In this document: piece after piece, positions 47,350 to 59,111 of the stretch | Numbering within the stretch: the stretch's first letter is position 1 | Layout: every line of letters starts with the position of its first letter | Assembly: GCA_027943335.1 (NCBI GenBank) | Contig: BSBK01002159.1 | Coordinates: forward strand, 667,501-731,500 | DNA from: Chamaecyparis obtusa | Lineage: Eukaryota > Streptophyta > Pinopsida > Cupressales > Cupressaceae | Reading direction: 5' to 3' | Length of the DNA: 64,000 bases | The notes under the pieces: model-generated | What the model was told of the DNA's origin: nothing | The model's database searches: none | What the model saw: the letters and a program-made list of their open reading frames with translations, nothing else | Made by a program: the position numbers and the translations under genes

Positions 47350-48665
47350 TGTAGACACCTAAAAATCTTTTAGAAAATAAAGTATTTTTATTTTCTGAAA
47401 AATTCCTGATGACATCATCATTTATTAATTAATTAATTATTTAATTTATTTATTTTTATGTCATTAAATCCCTTTATCTTAATTAAAAATATTTAATTAA
47501 GAAATCCCTCCCAAAAATGTTTAAATCCCATTTAAACATTATCTCCTTATTTATTAATTATTTAATTAATAAATTGACCAAAAATTCCAAAATAAATAAT
47601 TTATTTATTTTTTGCCCGAAACTTGGCCAATTCCCTTAAGACCACAAACCTCTTCTAGAATCTTCTAATCCCTCTTTAATTTCGATTAAAGGCTAATCCC
47701 ATCATTTGTTAACCCTAATCCCAACTCAAGAATATTTAAATAAGATTAAATATTAATCCTCAATCCCTAAATTACCCTAGGAAAACTCTAGAACTTTCCT
47801 AATCCTTCCCTAAACCCATTTCGGGGAAATTACCTACTTTCCCCAAGCTAATCTAAGTCTCCTTTGACTCCTAGTCAAACCCTTCCCCTAATGAGCTGCA
47901 AACTCATTAAAGCTTTTGAGATAAATAAACTTTTATTTATCTCCTAAATTCCTCTTTATCCCTAGAAAAGCCTAGAATCTTCTAGAAAGTCTTCATCCTT
48001 ATCCCCTTTGACTCAAACCCTAACCTTACCCCAAACTCTAACCTTTCTTCCTAATCCAAGCCCTTAGGAAATCCTATAAATACTCCCTCTTCCAAGAGCA
48101 ATTTATTAGCTTAGTCTTTCATCTTCATGCATTGTTATCATGCTCTTTTACTTCTAGCTCTAGCATAATCATTCCTAATTGTTATATTTCTTTGTTTTCT
48201 TCAAGCTTTCTAATACATCATAGCTTAGCAATAATGGATTAACTTAGTTTACTTCATTGTTTTGCATAGCATATCATCATCATCACATCTCATTTGGTCT
48301 AAAATCAATCCTAGATTACTCATCATGTAGCTTAATCTCCATTAAAGCATTTTTTAGTTCTTGAGGCCTTAGGGGCAATTTTGGGTGTTCTACCCAATAT
48401 TGTGCCATTTTTGGGGTTTTCATGAATCTCAATCCATCTTAGTATGCATTAGAATATGCTCCAAGTGCTTAGAGAGCACACCCACATCCCTCTTATCAGA
48501 GAAAATCAAACAGTGCTTGGGTGCACCTGTTTCAGCTCAATCTGAGGTGGCTTAGCTTAGAGTTTCCTTGTTTTGAATTGATTTCATGTTAGATTAAAAT
48601 CTTAATGTTTGATTGATTTGAGCCTTTCAAAACAGATACAGGTATCCTCAAAAGCCTTGCTCACA
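47350..48665 (+). repeat. 3' LTR of the G-patch element
   Basis: It starts TGTAGACACC and ends CTCACA (5' LTR: TCTACA), followed by the CCTAG duplication. It differs from the 5' LTR at scattered positions and by a small AATTAATT-repeat indel near 47430. Confidence 0.93.
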
Positions 48666-48670
48666 CCTAG

Positions 48671-50443
48671 CTTAAGAAATAGTTGCGAGCCAGCTTAGTA
48701 TAAAAAAAACATATAATATCTACAACTCATAATAAACAAGAGGAATAGTGCTGGAATGGCTATGATAGTCTACAACAAAGCAATATTTGTTTAATCAGTA
48801 ACAAATCTGGCAATGGGCTGCTTAAAGCCTCAGAAAATGTCAGAATATTATTCTGCTATAAACAAGATGCTAGAATAATATTCTGGGCATATTTTTGTTA
48901 CAAAATAACAAAACTTAGTGTCTATTTTGTAACATAGAATAATAAAACTGAAAATAAACATTTTCTTAAGTCTAAATGTAAATCTGAAACTAGATAAAAC
49001 ACATAATGTTACCTTGTTGAGATTTTGTATGAGGGCTTGTTGAAACCCTTGGTTGATCCATTAGGGCTGAGTGCAAACCCTCTGCAAAATCTTGTGAAAA
49101 ATAATACACACAAGTGTATATGTATGTATATACACACCCTAGGTGTGTATATACACACATGTACACATGTGTATACAAAAGAAACTAGATATTTCATTCC
49201 CCATACCTCTGGTTCAAGCCTTCACCAACAAATGAAGGAAAAATTAGGGTTTCTATGACTTTATAATTTTTCCTAGCCCTGATTTTGAATTAGGGTTAAG
49301 GTTAGCCATATGGGGCACATTCTTATTTCAAAATTTTTCTTTAGGTTCCTTAAATCATGGCTTATATTCTAGATCCCTGTTTCAAGTTAATTAATTGTTG
49401 AGAGACTTTTAAAAGTTACTTTTATTTGAAATTCGGTATAGTTAATGTTTTATTTAATTTTCTAATAGGAATTATGTAAAGGTGATTTTTAATTAACAAG
49501 TGTGAATCCTTTTCTTAATATTTGATATTAGATGCAATATTAAAATTATTTAAAGTTGTTAATGTTGGAATTTATATTGAATGAACCATTATATTTTTTT
49601 TTTTATTATTTTGAGATCTGAGATTTGAGATCTATCATTTAATATATTTTAATATTATTTGGAATAATCCAATGTCTTATTAAAGTATAGGAAAATTTAA
49701 TTGATTATTATTATTTTAGTGACCTTCTCTATTTTCGCTTATTATTTGGATTATTAGGGAAATAGTTAATTTTATAAATCCTAGGAAGGACCTAGGTGAA
49801 TTAATTGTCCCTAATAATAAAAAAATATTTTGAATAGTAACTATAATTCTTAATTGTTTAAATCCCCTAGCTAGAATATTTTTAATGCTTATTGAATCTT
49901 AAATAAAATTATATTTTAATCAAAGGATACATTAATTGTATCTTAAATTTATTGAATAATATTATATTTCAACTATTAATAATTTATTAACCCTAGTGTT
50001 GAGTTAGGGTGATTTTCATGTTTCAATCTAATAATATCCCACTTATTGAATTTTACATTTGTCCCTGAATGGTTACATGATATCTGTTAGGGGTTGTTAG
50101 GGATACAAATTGATTAGGTTGATTGGTTCACCATCATTAGAACCCCTAGTTTTGAATTCCTAATCAAAGGGCCTTAATATTTACTTAATTTGGATTTGAC
50201 TTTAGTGAATTTCACTTTTAGTTATTTCTATGCCAAACTTAGATAGGGTTCCCATTGACTATTGCAATTTGACGAACAAGGGATGTTGACATGCCAACAC
50301 ATGCCATGATTTCCCCTTGTGAGTTGATTTGTATTGGTTGTTGTGCCTTGTTTTCGTGTTGAGCATTCTTAGTGTGTAACATAGGTGATGTTTTGTGCTT
50401 TTATAAAAAAAATTGTGTGTTTTGCCTTAGATTTTGGGCATTA
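48671..50443. other. AT-rich sequence, possible minus-strand LTR ending at 50443
   Basis: No gene. A palindromic microsatellite-like stretch lies at 49121-49151 (GTATATACACACC facing GGTGTGTATATAC). The right end (50403-50443) reads AAAATTGTGTGTTTTGCC then TTGGGCATTACA, matching the right arm of the repeat at 25855-25974. It may therefore be the outer edge of an LTR of that family on the minus strand. I found no primer site. Confidence 0.4.
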
Positions 50444-50911
50444 CAAAGGGAAGGAAAAAGTTTCAATAAAGTTCAAGTTCCAAGGTAATGATAAAACATA
50501 TTACAGAGATCTAGATTCAATGAATAAGTTTTTGAAATGAATTGTACGGCTGAGGTTGATCAAAGGAAAAAGTAATAGAGTAGATTAAGTGGAAAAACAA
50601 GGTCTATATAAAGGATGATGTTTTATGGACAAACGGCTAGCAAAGTGGAGATTTGAAGAGTCACTGACTGATGCAGTGAAGAAGGAAAATATAGATTCTA
50701 AATGGGAAATATGAGATTTGATAAAGTGTTGAAGATAGTGGAAAGTGAAGGATTGAAGTGAAGATAAAGAGTGCACAAATGATCTGATTATGCAAAGGAT
50801 AGTTACATATCTACTTGTCAATTTATTTTTTGTTTCTTACTAACATTTGTAGTAGAAAATCTCTTAACCGAGTGGACTTAACATTTTTATTGTAAAATCC
50901 TTGCAAATGTT
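50444..50911. other. Unassigned flank
   Basis: Purine-rich sequence with no supported gene or repeat. It ends at the LTR start at 50912. Confidence 0.4.
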
Positions 50912-52223
50912 TGTTGGAGATTTGCCAGCAAGCCAGTGTTGACTATATGTTTGTCATTGATGAAAACATATGGTAATCAGTGTGCATTGTAGTTTTATGC
51001 AGAGAGCCTTGAGCATATGTTGTATGGATATGTTACCAGCATGATATAATAGACACAGAGGTTGATTCTGAGTACAGTTAGTTGTGTAGTTGTTTATATC
51101 AATAGTGTTCCTAATAGTGTTACAGGAAGAGTTTTGTATGAGATTCTCAGTATGATTATGTTGGAGCCTTGCACATTTATATTTGTGTTTTAAACATGTT
51201 TTTGAAGCTATGTTCATGGACAAAGAGTTTTTTTTGTAGTACAAGTTGAGTTATGATGTTTCTATTTGCTAGTTACAATTTCCCAAGATTACCTGATGGA
51301 GCCGATAGTGTTTATATTGTTTCAGTAGTTGTGCCTATCATTTTTATATGCATGTTTGGTTTCATGTTGGTTGACAAGTTAAGAATATTTTTTTAAGAGC
51401 GCATAATGTATTTTAGCTTGTAAGTAAAGTTTCAGTTAATTTGGCAAAGCCAACAGTGTGAAGTGATGTGTCTACTCATATTGGGTTGGGCGGTCTCTTT
51501 TTGTGTTGTGTGCTTAGTATAGCCATTAGAGATCTTATTGAAGAGTTATATTGTTTCTCTATTATGATTTCAAGGAGGTTATAATAGGTCGACTTGATTA
51601 TATCATGTGGAGAAGGATACTTATAGCTAGTTAGTCGTGATCACTTAGTATACAGTAAAAAAAAATGAAGTGAAGAAAAGAGAAGAGCAGAAAGTGCGAA
51701 GTATTGGGCCAGTAAATATTTATGTGAAGAAGAAGAGAGTATATGCTATTCATTGGAATTGATCAAGACAACAAGTCTACTTTCCAGCTCACCAAGATCC
51801 ATATATAGTGTGTATCTATTGTACAGAAGGTTGCAACCTTCACCATACATGAGCAGTGTTCTCTTGGATAGTGTGTCCTCACCTTTAACAAGGTTATTTG
51901 TAAAGGACTCCTAACAGGGTCTGACCCTTGACCAGGTCATTGTACTTCATGCATTATAAAGATCAACTCCTAACAAGGTTGTAAGATATTCTAACAAGGA
52001 TCATTATACTCTAATGCAGTTTATAGTGGGTGCTAATTCCCACTGGAGTTTTTACCTATTTGGGTTTCCCCATAACCAAAATTGTGGTGTTGTGTTAAAT
52101 GTTATCTTATTGTGTATGTGCTTAATGTTCTTCTATACTTAATTGGATAAATAATTGAATCTTGTAGATAACTAATTTACACCCCCCCCCCTTCTCAGTT
52201 ATCTCTTGGGACTATTCCTAAGA
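50912..52223 (+). repeat. 5' LTR of a second copia element (1,312 bp)
   Basis: It starts TGTTGGAGATTTGCC and ends CCTAAGA (normally CTAACA, so the final CA is mutated). It contains the CTCCTAACAGGG motifs (51900-52010), a CCCACTGGAG segment and a long C-run before TTCTCAGTTATCTC, all shared in layout with the LTR at 28460. Confidence 0.8.
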
Positions 52224-52225
52224 AT

Positions 52226-52237
52226 TGGTAGTAGAGC
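52226..52237 (+). promoter_or_regulatory. Primer-binding site, slightly mutated
   Basis: TGGTAGTAGAGC, differing from the initiator tRNA-Met site TGGTATCAGAGC at two positions and lying two bases after the LTR. Confidence 0.8.
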
Positions 52238-52269
52238 CAAGTGCCTCAAAGAGAAAGTTTAATAGCTTG

Positions 52270-53642
52270 AGGTTGATCAGATAGCATTCTTTAGAAAAGA
52301 AAATCATAAGTTTGATAGAGATAATTATCTAGACTAGAAGAACAAAATGATAACACATTTATAGTGCATTGGTTTTGAGATTTTTGAAGTAGCTACTGAA
52401 GAATTTCAGATTCCCTCTCTAAAAGATCTTGCAAAAGATGATGCAACTATTAAGAAAAAGGAAATGTTCACTAAAAATGCAATTTCCAAAGAAGCCCTTA
52501 TCAGTGCCTTATCTGACAGTGAGTTTTCAGAAATCAAGAAAGTAGATAGAGCCTACAAAATTTGGAATTATCTAGAAGACATGTTTGAAGGAGATATCCA
52601 AGCCAAGAATGCACGTAGAAATACATGGAAGAAAAGATATAATACTTTGGAGAAGCTACCAAAAGAGAACATTAGAGCCTACAATCAAAGAGTTAATGAA
52701 GCAGTTGCAGGAATCAGGAACAATGGTGGAGAAATTTTAGAAGAAAACATAATGGATAAATTGATGACTACTCTGACAGTAGATTATGAGAGTAAGATAA
52801 ACATTCTAGATAAGACTATGCAGTATTTGAAAGACTTAAAAAGAGAGACCTTAATTAGAAAAATTTTAGCATTTGAGATATCAAGATTGAAGACAGAGCC
52901 TAAAAGTGAAAAAACATTCAAAGCCTCAATCCATGGTAAGAAATCCTTGAACACCTCTGGTAATTTTGATATTGAAGATGAGGATAAAGAACTAGATGAA
53001 TTCATTTTTATGATTGATAAGAAAGAGAGAAAAAGAAAAGGAAAATATGAAGGTCAGTTACTATTCAAATGCTTTTTATGTAACAAGATTGGTCATTTTG
53101 CATCCAAGTGTCCTACAAGAGTCAAGAAGCTCAAAATAAATTTCAAGTCTAAATATACAAAAGAATGTTACTATGCTAGAGATGGAGTGTCAGATGAAGA
53201 TTCAGGAGAAGATGAAATTGGATTCATTTCTATTGAAGACATGGTGAAAATGTTTGATGAAATAGATAATGAAGATGAAAAGAAAGAACAAGACTTGGCA
53301 TTAATTTCACAAGTAGACAACATAATAGACTGGATCATTGATAGCAGTTGTTCACATCACATGATAGGAGACAAAGATAGATTTGTACATATGGATAAGT
53401 ACAAAGGCAACATGGTTATATTTGGAGACAAAAATCCTAAACCTATCATAGGTAGAGGAGCTATCACTTTGGATGGAAAGAATAACATTAATGATGTTCT
53501 ATATTTTGATGGCTTGCAGCATAACTTACTAATTGTTGGACAGTTTCTTGAGAAAGGATATCAGTTGGAATTCAAAAAAAAAAAGTGCATCATTAATAAA
53601 AAAAAGAGTAATGATTGCCTCAAGTTCAAAGACAAAAGGTAA
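52270..53642 (+). pseudogene. Copia Gag and protease
   Basis: The main open frame is 52464-53642 (392 codons), with a stop-broken N-terminal part from about 52270. Gag motifs are AYKIWNYLEDMF and RAYNQRVNEAV, with the zinc knuckle CFLCNKIGHFASKC at about 53071-53112. Protease follows with WIIDSSCSHHMIGD (53332-53373), where DSS replaces the usual DSG, and then GAITLDGKNNINDVLYFDGLQ. An A-run near 53570-53600 precedes the loss of frame. It is related to the frame at 29711 and better preserved in Gag. Confidence 0.85.
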
Positions 53643-53689
53643 TGTTTTCTAGCTTAATTCTGAAGAAATTTGTTTTGTTGCTAAAGTAG

Positions 53690-54801
53690 ATGATAGTTGG
53701 TTATGGCATAAAAGACTATGTCACATCAACTTTGACAATATAGTAAAGATAAGAAATGTAAAGGGAGCATGAGAACTCCCTAGTATTGCAAAACTAGTTG
53801 ATACAATATGGAGGGAATGTGTGATGGGAAAAAATGTAAGGAACTCATTCAGAAGCAAGCATAATTCAGTAGAGAACAAATTGGATTTGGTGCATACAGA
53901 CTTATGTGGACCAACTCAAACAAGATCATACTATGGTGAAAGGTACTTTATTTTATTTATTGATGATTACTATAGAATGATGTGGGTTGCATTCTTAAAA
54001 GATAAATCTAAAGCATTTGAGAAGTTCAAGATATTCAAAGCTAAAGTTGGAAATGAGTCTGGATTAAAGATAAAATGTATATTATCAGATAGAGGTGGAG
54101 AATTCACCTCTGATAGATTTTATGACTATTGCGAAGAACATGGGATAAAGAGACAACTAAGTGCACCTAGAACCCCTCACTAGAATGGAATTGCAAAAAG
54201 AAGAAATAGGATCATACTTGACACAACACATACTATCATGATTGAAGGAAAAGTTGCACACACCTATTGGAGAGATGTAGTCAATATTGTAATTTATACT
54301 ATCAACAAAATTCAATTAAGGCCCTGCATAGAAAAGACACCTTATGAGCTATGGTTTGGAAATGTACCTATAGTAAAATACTTCAAAATATTTGGAAGCA
54401 AGTGCTATATCAAGAGAGATGAAGCTATTGGCAAGTTTGATGCAAGAAGCGATGAAGGTATTTTTCTTAGTTACTCTACTAAAAGAAAAGCTTATAGATG
54501 TTTTAACTTAAGATTGAAGAAGATCATTGAAAGTGCACATGTAAAGATTGATGAAAATTTTATGATTCAAGAGAGATATCATGATTATGCACCTATGATT
54601 GAAGAAGAACCTAGACCTACCAGTAAAGAAATAGTTGTTGAAGAAATGTTTGACAACATTGATGTATTATTCAATGAGCCTGAAATAAGTGAAAAAGAAT
54701 CCCAGAAGAAAGATGAGGAGTCTCACCTAATGTTCCTAAATTCACATCTAGATACCATTCAAAAGAAGATATCATTGGAGATCAGAACAACAAAGTCATG
54801 A
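53690..54801 (+). pseudogene. Copia integrase
   Basis: SWLWHKRLCHINF (preintegrase) leads to the integrase core with DLVHTDLCGPTQTRSYYGE, ILSDRGGEF and SAPRTPH. The Q of the next QNG motif is TAG at 54181-54183, where the other copia element reads CAA. KTPYELWFGNVP and the DARSDEGIFLSYS end-domain follow, then an acidic linker. A stop also lies near 53770. It would have inserted cDNA. Confidence 0.85.
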
Positions 54802-55080
54802 CAAGATCAAAATTAAAAAGTTCAACAGTTAATGAAGAGGTATGTTTACTTTCACAAATTGAACCTTTAAGTTTTGAAGATGCATGTAATGATTTAGATT
54901 GTCATGAAGCAATGAAAGAATACCTAAACCAGATAGTTAAGAATGATACATGGGAACTAATCCCTAGGCATGGTGACAAAAATGTAGTTGGAACCAAGTG
55001 GATATTCAGGAACAAGATGAATGAAGATGGAACTGTAGTAAGAAAATACAATGTATGAAATAAGGGTAGGGGTGTATGTG
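54798..55080 (+). pseudogene. Copia reverse transcriptase, N-terminal fragment
   Basis: The frame 54798-55058 contains LSFEDACND, YLNQIVKNDTWELIPR and VVGTKWIFRNKMNEDGTVVR, the standard start of copia RT. After VVRKYNV-stop a NKGRGVCV piece resembles NKARLVCK, and then homology ends at about 55080. The catalytic part of RT, RNase H and the 3' LTR are not in the window, so another insertion or a deletion cuts the element here. Confidence 0.85.
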
Positions 55081-55260
55081 TGTAGTAAGGTAATGGGGGA
55101 ATGTAAGATCTACTTCTCAATATAAATTCTCAAAGGAGAGATCCAAATTGATTAATCACAAGGAAGTTATCAATGCACAAATGAATCAATCTATGGAGAA
55201 TATAAATAAAGGAGAATACCTTATATTCCATTATAGAAAGTATATGGGTAAGTGCACAAA

Positions 55261-55551
55261 GATGGGGGACCAAAAAGATGCCACTTTTCTTTTTGGCCCC
55301 CCATCGCACATAGTGCGTACGCACTAAAGTGCATGCGCGCTATAGCGCGCATGCCCTATGGCTTGGGTTGCCCGAGCCTTAGGCTTGGGCAATCCAAAAC
55401 AAAGCGCATGCGCGCTATAGCACGCATGCGCTTTGGAAAAATATTTTCCAAAGCGCGTGCACGCTATAGCGCGCACGCGCTTTGAAAAAGCTAATATAAA
55501 TGGCAAAAGCGGGTTTGAGAAAGCCCAAAACTCATTTTTCTTTCTCAAACC
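55261..55551. repeat. Array of about eight palindromes upstream of a spliced gene
   Basis: Consecutive inverted repeats lie at 55261-55305 (18-bp arms, one mismatch), 55311-55326 (perfect 16 bp), 55331-55354 (perfect 24 bp), 55363-55397 (35 bp, two mismatched pairs), 55400-55435 (36 bp, one mismatch), 55429-55457 (bridging two others), 55449-55484 (36 bp, one mismatch) and 55512-55523 with 55540-55551 (12-bp arms, perfect). Three share a CTATAG centre with GCGC/GCATGC flanks. They lie directly before and around a TATA box. Palindromic subterminal or promoter sites of a DNA transposon, bound by its own protein, are one explanation; hairpin RNA is another. Confidence 0.9.
55495..55500 (+). promoter_or_regulatory. 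Candidate TATA box
   Basis: TATAAA lies 10 bp after the last GC palindrome and 132 bp before the ATG of the six-exon gene. The spacing is suitable for a 5' leader of about 100 nt. Functional use is inferred. Confidence 0.5.
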
Positions 55552-55631
55552 TGCGTGTGCAGTAAAGAAAACCTCCCAAAGCGTGCACGCCTTCCACCTG
55601 CTACTATTATTTTCCTTCATCCATTGATCAA

Positions 55632-57499
55632 ATGGCTCCACCGCGTCAACGAAGTCGATTGAGAAGAAGAGGTAAGTGTTTCTACAACTTATGCCTCTTA
55701 TTTGTTTTAAAATATCAGTTTTTTTGCAATTTGTTTTGCTTTAATTTATTTTTGTTTAAATTTTTTGTATAGTGAAGATTTTAAAATGTAATTTTTTTAA
55801 TTTTCAGGAAGAAATAATCTCCCTCCACCAAACCCTCCACCAAACACTCCTCCAAACCCTCCATCTCCTCATGAAGAACAAAATGAACCTGAATTGCCTC
55901 CTCCAACAATTGAGAAACCTCCTCTTGGAACCCAAGAAAATTTGATGAACCAAATTGAAAAAGGGCAAAAAGAATTAGAATCTTTAATTAGTAGGTTAAA
56001 AGATTCTAGAGGTACAAATTTGAGACGGGAAAGTCTTGCAAAATCATTAGAAACAATCTTGACCCACGTAAGCACGGTTAGTGGGCAACTTAATATATGG
56101 TAGGATAAAAGAGAAGAAGAAAAAAGATATTATGCAAATAAATTATCTTATGCCGACATAAAGAAGAAAAAAATCATAAAAGATGACATTTGTTTGCTAT
56201 TTAAAAAACTAGGGGACGCAAATACTCTTAGAACTACAACAAAGAGGTTCCCAATTCATTGGTGCACAAATGAAGACATTAAAAACAATTTTTGGGATAG
56301 ATGGTGGATGGTCTTTGATGTGCCTCCTTGTAACAATCATGAAGTTCCTATATATTTCTTGAGGAAACTCTATTGTGAGTTTGTACTCAAAGAGGTGCCA
56401 AATTATTTTGACATTCTAGATTCTCAGGGTAGAGGAGGGGGGTCATCATTTGATCGAGAAGGGGCACATCATGACCCTAATGCACCTAGGCTTGTTATTG
56501 GCAAGCCACAGGTAGATCATGTTAGTATTCCTTCTACTGTGAAGGAACATGTAGAGACAGACACACTAGGCACAATTAGTGCTCTGACACAGACTCTCAT
56601 TCAGTGTGCCACTCCTTTAGTTGAGGGTGACCATGGTCAATCCTCGAGGGGAAATATTTGTCGGTCATGTGGATGCTTGTGCACATATGGTACTGGCGAG
56701 AGAGAGGAAGATGATCCTGGATTTATGACCGATAGCTTTCTAAATACGACATTTGGCATTGACACACAGGTAAATATTTCCAAGTTCATGAAATTGCTTT
56801 GATCATATTTCATTTATAAAAGAATAACTATTTAATTTGTAGTATCTATTGTTTATGATGAAAATTCAGGGCAAGAGTGTTAGTGACAGTGATGGTGGCG
56901 GTGGAAGTGGCAATGATCCTAATGTCCCCTTTTACACTTCGCCGCCACACACTAGAGGATGCGGTGGAACCTTCACAGAGGTATCATTTACTCATTAGTA
57001 GGGTTGTAAAAAATATATGTAATCTTGATAACTACATAATTTAATTTTTTTGTCTCATTTTCAGCTTTTGACATCAGAGACTCCTCCTTCTGTCCATGAT
57101 ACTTTGGATCGCGGAGTAGCTGCAGCAGTAGCTAGTTCTGAAGCATTGACTGAGGTATGAAAGAGATCACTTAACTTTAATTGTTATTTTAATAGTTTGT
57201 ATTAAATTTTATAATGATATCCATGTATGTATTTTAATTATTATTTTGACCATTATTGTAGGGACTTATGACTCCAGATCGCCAGCATGCGCCTTCGGTG
57301 GATGAACATAGTGACTATCTACTAGCGGTAAGCCAATATTCAATTTTATGTCATTGTATAATTCAATTTTGATGTATATTAGTTATCTCTATCTAATTTT
57401 ATTTTTTATCAGGTCGAGCTCCAGAAGAGTCTAGATAGGAGGATGAGTGAGCGTACTCAGAAGACTATGGCATCCACTGCATCTCCATCGACGCGATGA
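55632..57499 (+). pseudogene. Six-exon gene of unknown function, one in-frame TAG
   Basis: Proposed exons are 55632-55671, 55808-56769, 56870-56980, 57065-57154, 57262-57327 and 57413-57499. All five introns are GT-AG, the first donor is AG|GTAAGT, and exons 3-5 are whole codons (37, 30 and 22). The frame is kept throughout, giving about 450 residues. Parts in order: basic start MAPPRQRSRLRRRG, a Pro/Asn-rich tract (PPPNPPPNTPPNPP), a coiled-coil-like segment (IEKGQKELESLISRLKD), a Lys/Tyr-rich part, a Trp/Cys-containing block (NFWDRWWMVFDVPP, YFLRKLYCEFVLKEV), the Cys cluster CRSCGCLCTYG and a Gly/Ser/Asp-rich end. TAG at 56101-56103 (after LNIW) is the only lesion. I do not recognise the family; a DNA-transposon accessory or host gene are both possible. 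Confidence 0.6.
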
Positions 57500-59111
57500 T
57501 TGAAGATAGCTCGGGATTTGTTTTCTTCCCCTAGCGGGAAAGGACTAGATTAGGGATATGGATTGTATGCCTATATGGCATTAGTGGACATATTTTTTGT
57601 ATATTGTATTAGTGATACATTGTACATCCATTTGGCTTTGAGGAAGCTAGTTTTATTGAATATATTCAATGTATGACATTATTGGACATATATATTTGAC
57701 TTCATGCCCTACGAATATATAATTTTTATGTTTTAGGTATGCAATTCATGTGTTTGGTGTATTGATGTATACTAAATTATGTTTATGTTCATGTCTTTTC
57801 TTTGTAAATTTCCCATGCCTTATAGTTATGCTTGTATGTTTAACTTGCTAACTGTGCTACAAATGCAGTCACTGTCCTCAATAAAAGTCAATTCCTTAAC
57901 TGTAATAATAACAAAAGTAATGAAATGAATGCATAAATGTATAAATATAATATGTAAGAAGCCTAAGTGGCTCTTGTTCTTGCAATGATAATTTTTTAAA
58001 GAAATTCTAACAAATTCAGATACTAATGCTTCAACAATTTGTTTATAGCTTGGTTGAAAATTTGATGCAAATAGGTAGGTTAGATTGGGGTTATTTTATA
58101 AATAAAATTTTCTATGTTTCCTCAAAGGTGTTCCTTACCCAAGTGGCCCCAAGTGCCAATATGCCACTAACCTATCAATCTGACTTCTCCCAACTACCTT
58201 ACTATTATAGAGATTCAATATGGCTTAAAATATGAATCTAACAATGTTCAAGTGGTTCTTGAAGTCCTACTCCAAGATCTTACCCTCAATCCACACTCTA
58301 GGCTCTATATCCTTGTAGTCTTAACCAACAAGTTTTTTCCAAATAACTCTTAGTTTTCCCAATACACTTCCAAAATAAATTTCATATTCAGATACCTTTT
58401 ATGGTTTTACAAAACATATCTCAGAATTAGGTAGGGTTAATTTGGAACACAACCCCCAAAAACTGCTGCTCCACTTTCCTTCCTAGACATAATAGGTCAC
58501 TTTTACAAAGGAACCCTATTAAAAAATTAACACCCAGCCTTGCCACTTTTCATAGAGTGCTAATATGGTCCCAATTAGAGAAATTTCAAGTCAATTGGAT
58601 CCTATAGGCTTTCTATACCCAAAAGCCCCAAATTGCTCCCTCTAGGCCTTCAAAACTAGGGCCTTATTAAAAACAACTCAAAACTCATTTCCAGAACTCC
58701 TCCTTGTGGATTCACCTTTAATTTGACATATAATTCTGCTGTTTCAAATAAAATTATACCCTTGTTAAGGCGGATCTTTTTCTGCTACACTTGTGGCATC
58801 AATTTTTTATCATTTTCCCACTCTTCGTCATGGTGTACACCCACTAAAACAACTTATCTTGCATCCAAATGGTTAGTAACATCATACATATGTTACATAG
58901 GGTCCATTCAATGAAAAACATTATTTAAATTCATTGAATGGCCCATTATATCATCAAAAAGACTAAAATAGAGTTATTTCAATGCACCAAAATGACCACC
59001 TACAGCAAATTTCCAAATTTGAAGCAAAAAAGATTATATAATCATTCAATATAAATGAAAAATGATGTTATGATGTTATTATATCACCCACAATTTTGTT
59101 CCAAACCCAAA
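57500..59111. other. 3' flank of the six-exon gene, no other gene
   Basis: AATAAA at 57880-57885 could serve as a poly-A signal, about 380 bp after the stop codon. Small frames at 58026-58235 and 58723-58914 lack motifs. No palindromes like those at 55261-55551 recur here, so the right end of any DNA transposon is not identifiable. Confidence 0.45.

Larger units (their letters stand above)
38576..48665 (+). mobile_element. Complete 10.1-kb non-autonomous LTR retrotransposon with a G-patch ORF
   Basis: LTRs 38576-39888 (1,313 bp) and 47350-48665 (1,316 bp) are very similar. Both begin TGTAGACACC and end in CA. The target duplication CCTAG is exact (38571-38575 and 48666-48670). The primer site is at 39892 and the polypurine tract at 47336-47349. 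The 7.5-kb interior has no reverse transcriptase, RNase H, integrase or protease motif. It holds a long Pro/Ser-rich frame with a G-patch and several internal tandem repeats. It must have depended on enzymes from another element. A third LTR of this family is at 1-1209. Confidence 0.93.

Noticed and set aside
49009..49258. Short frames around the TATACACACC palindrome
   Set aside because: Generated by the CA/TA-rich palindromic repeat; no start context or motif.
55324..55641. 105-codon minus frame across the palindrome array
   Set aside because: The palindromes make both strands look alike; the plus-strand gene with splice sites is the supported model.
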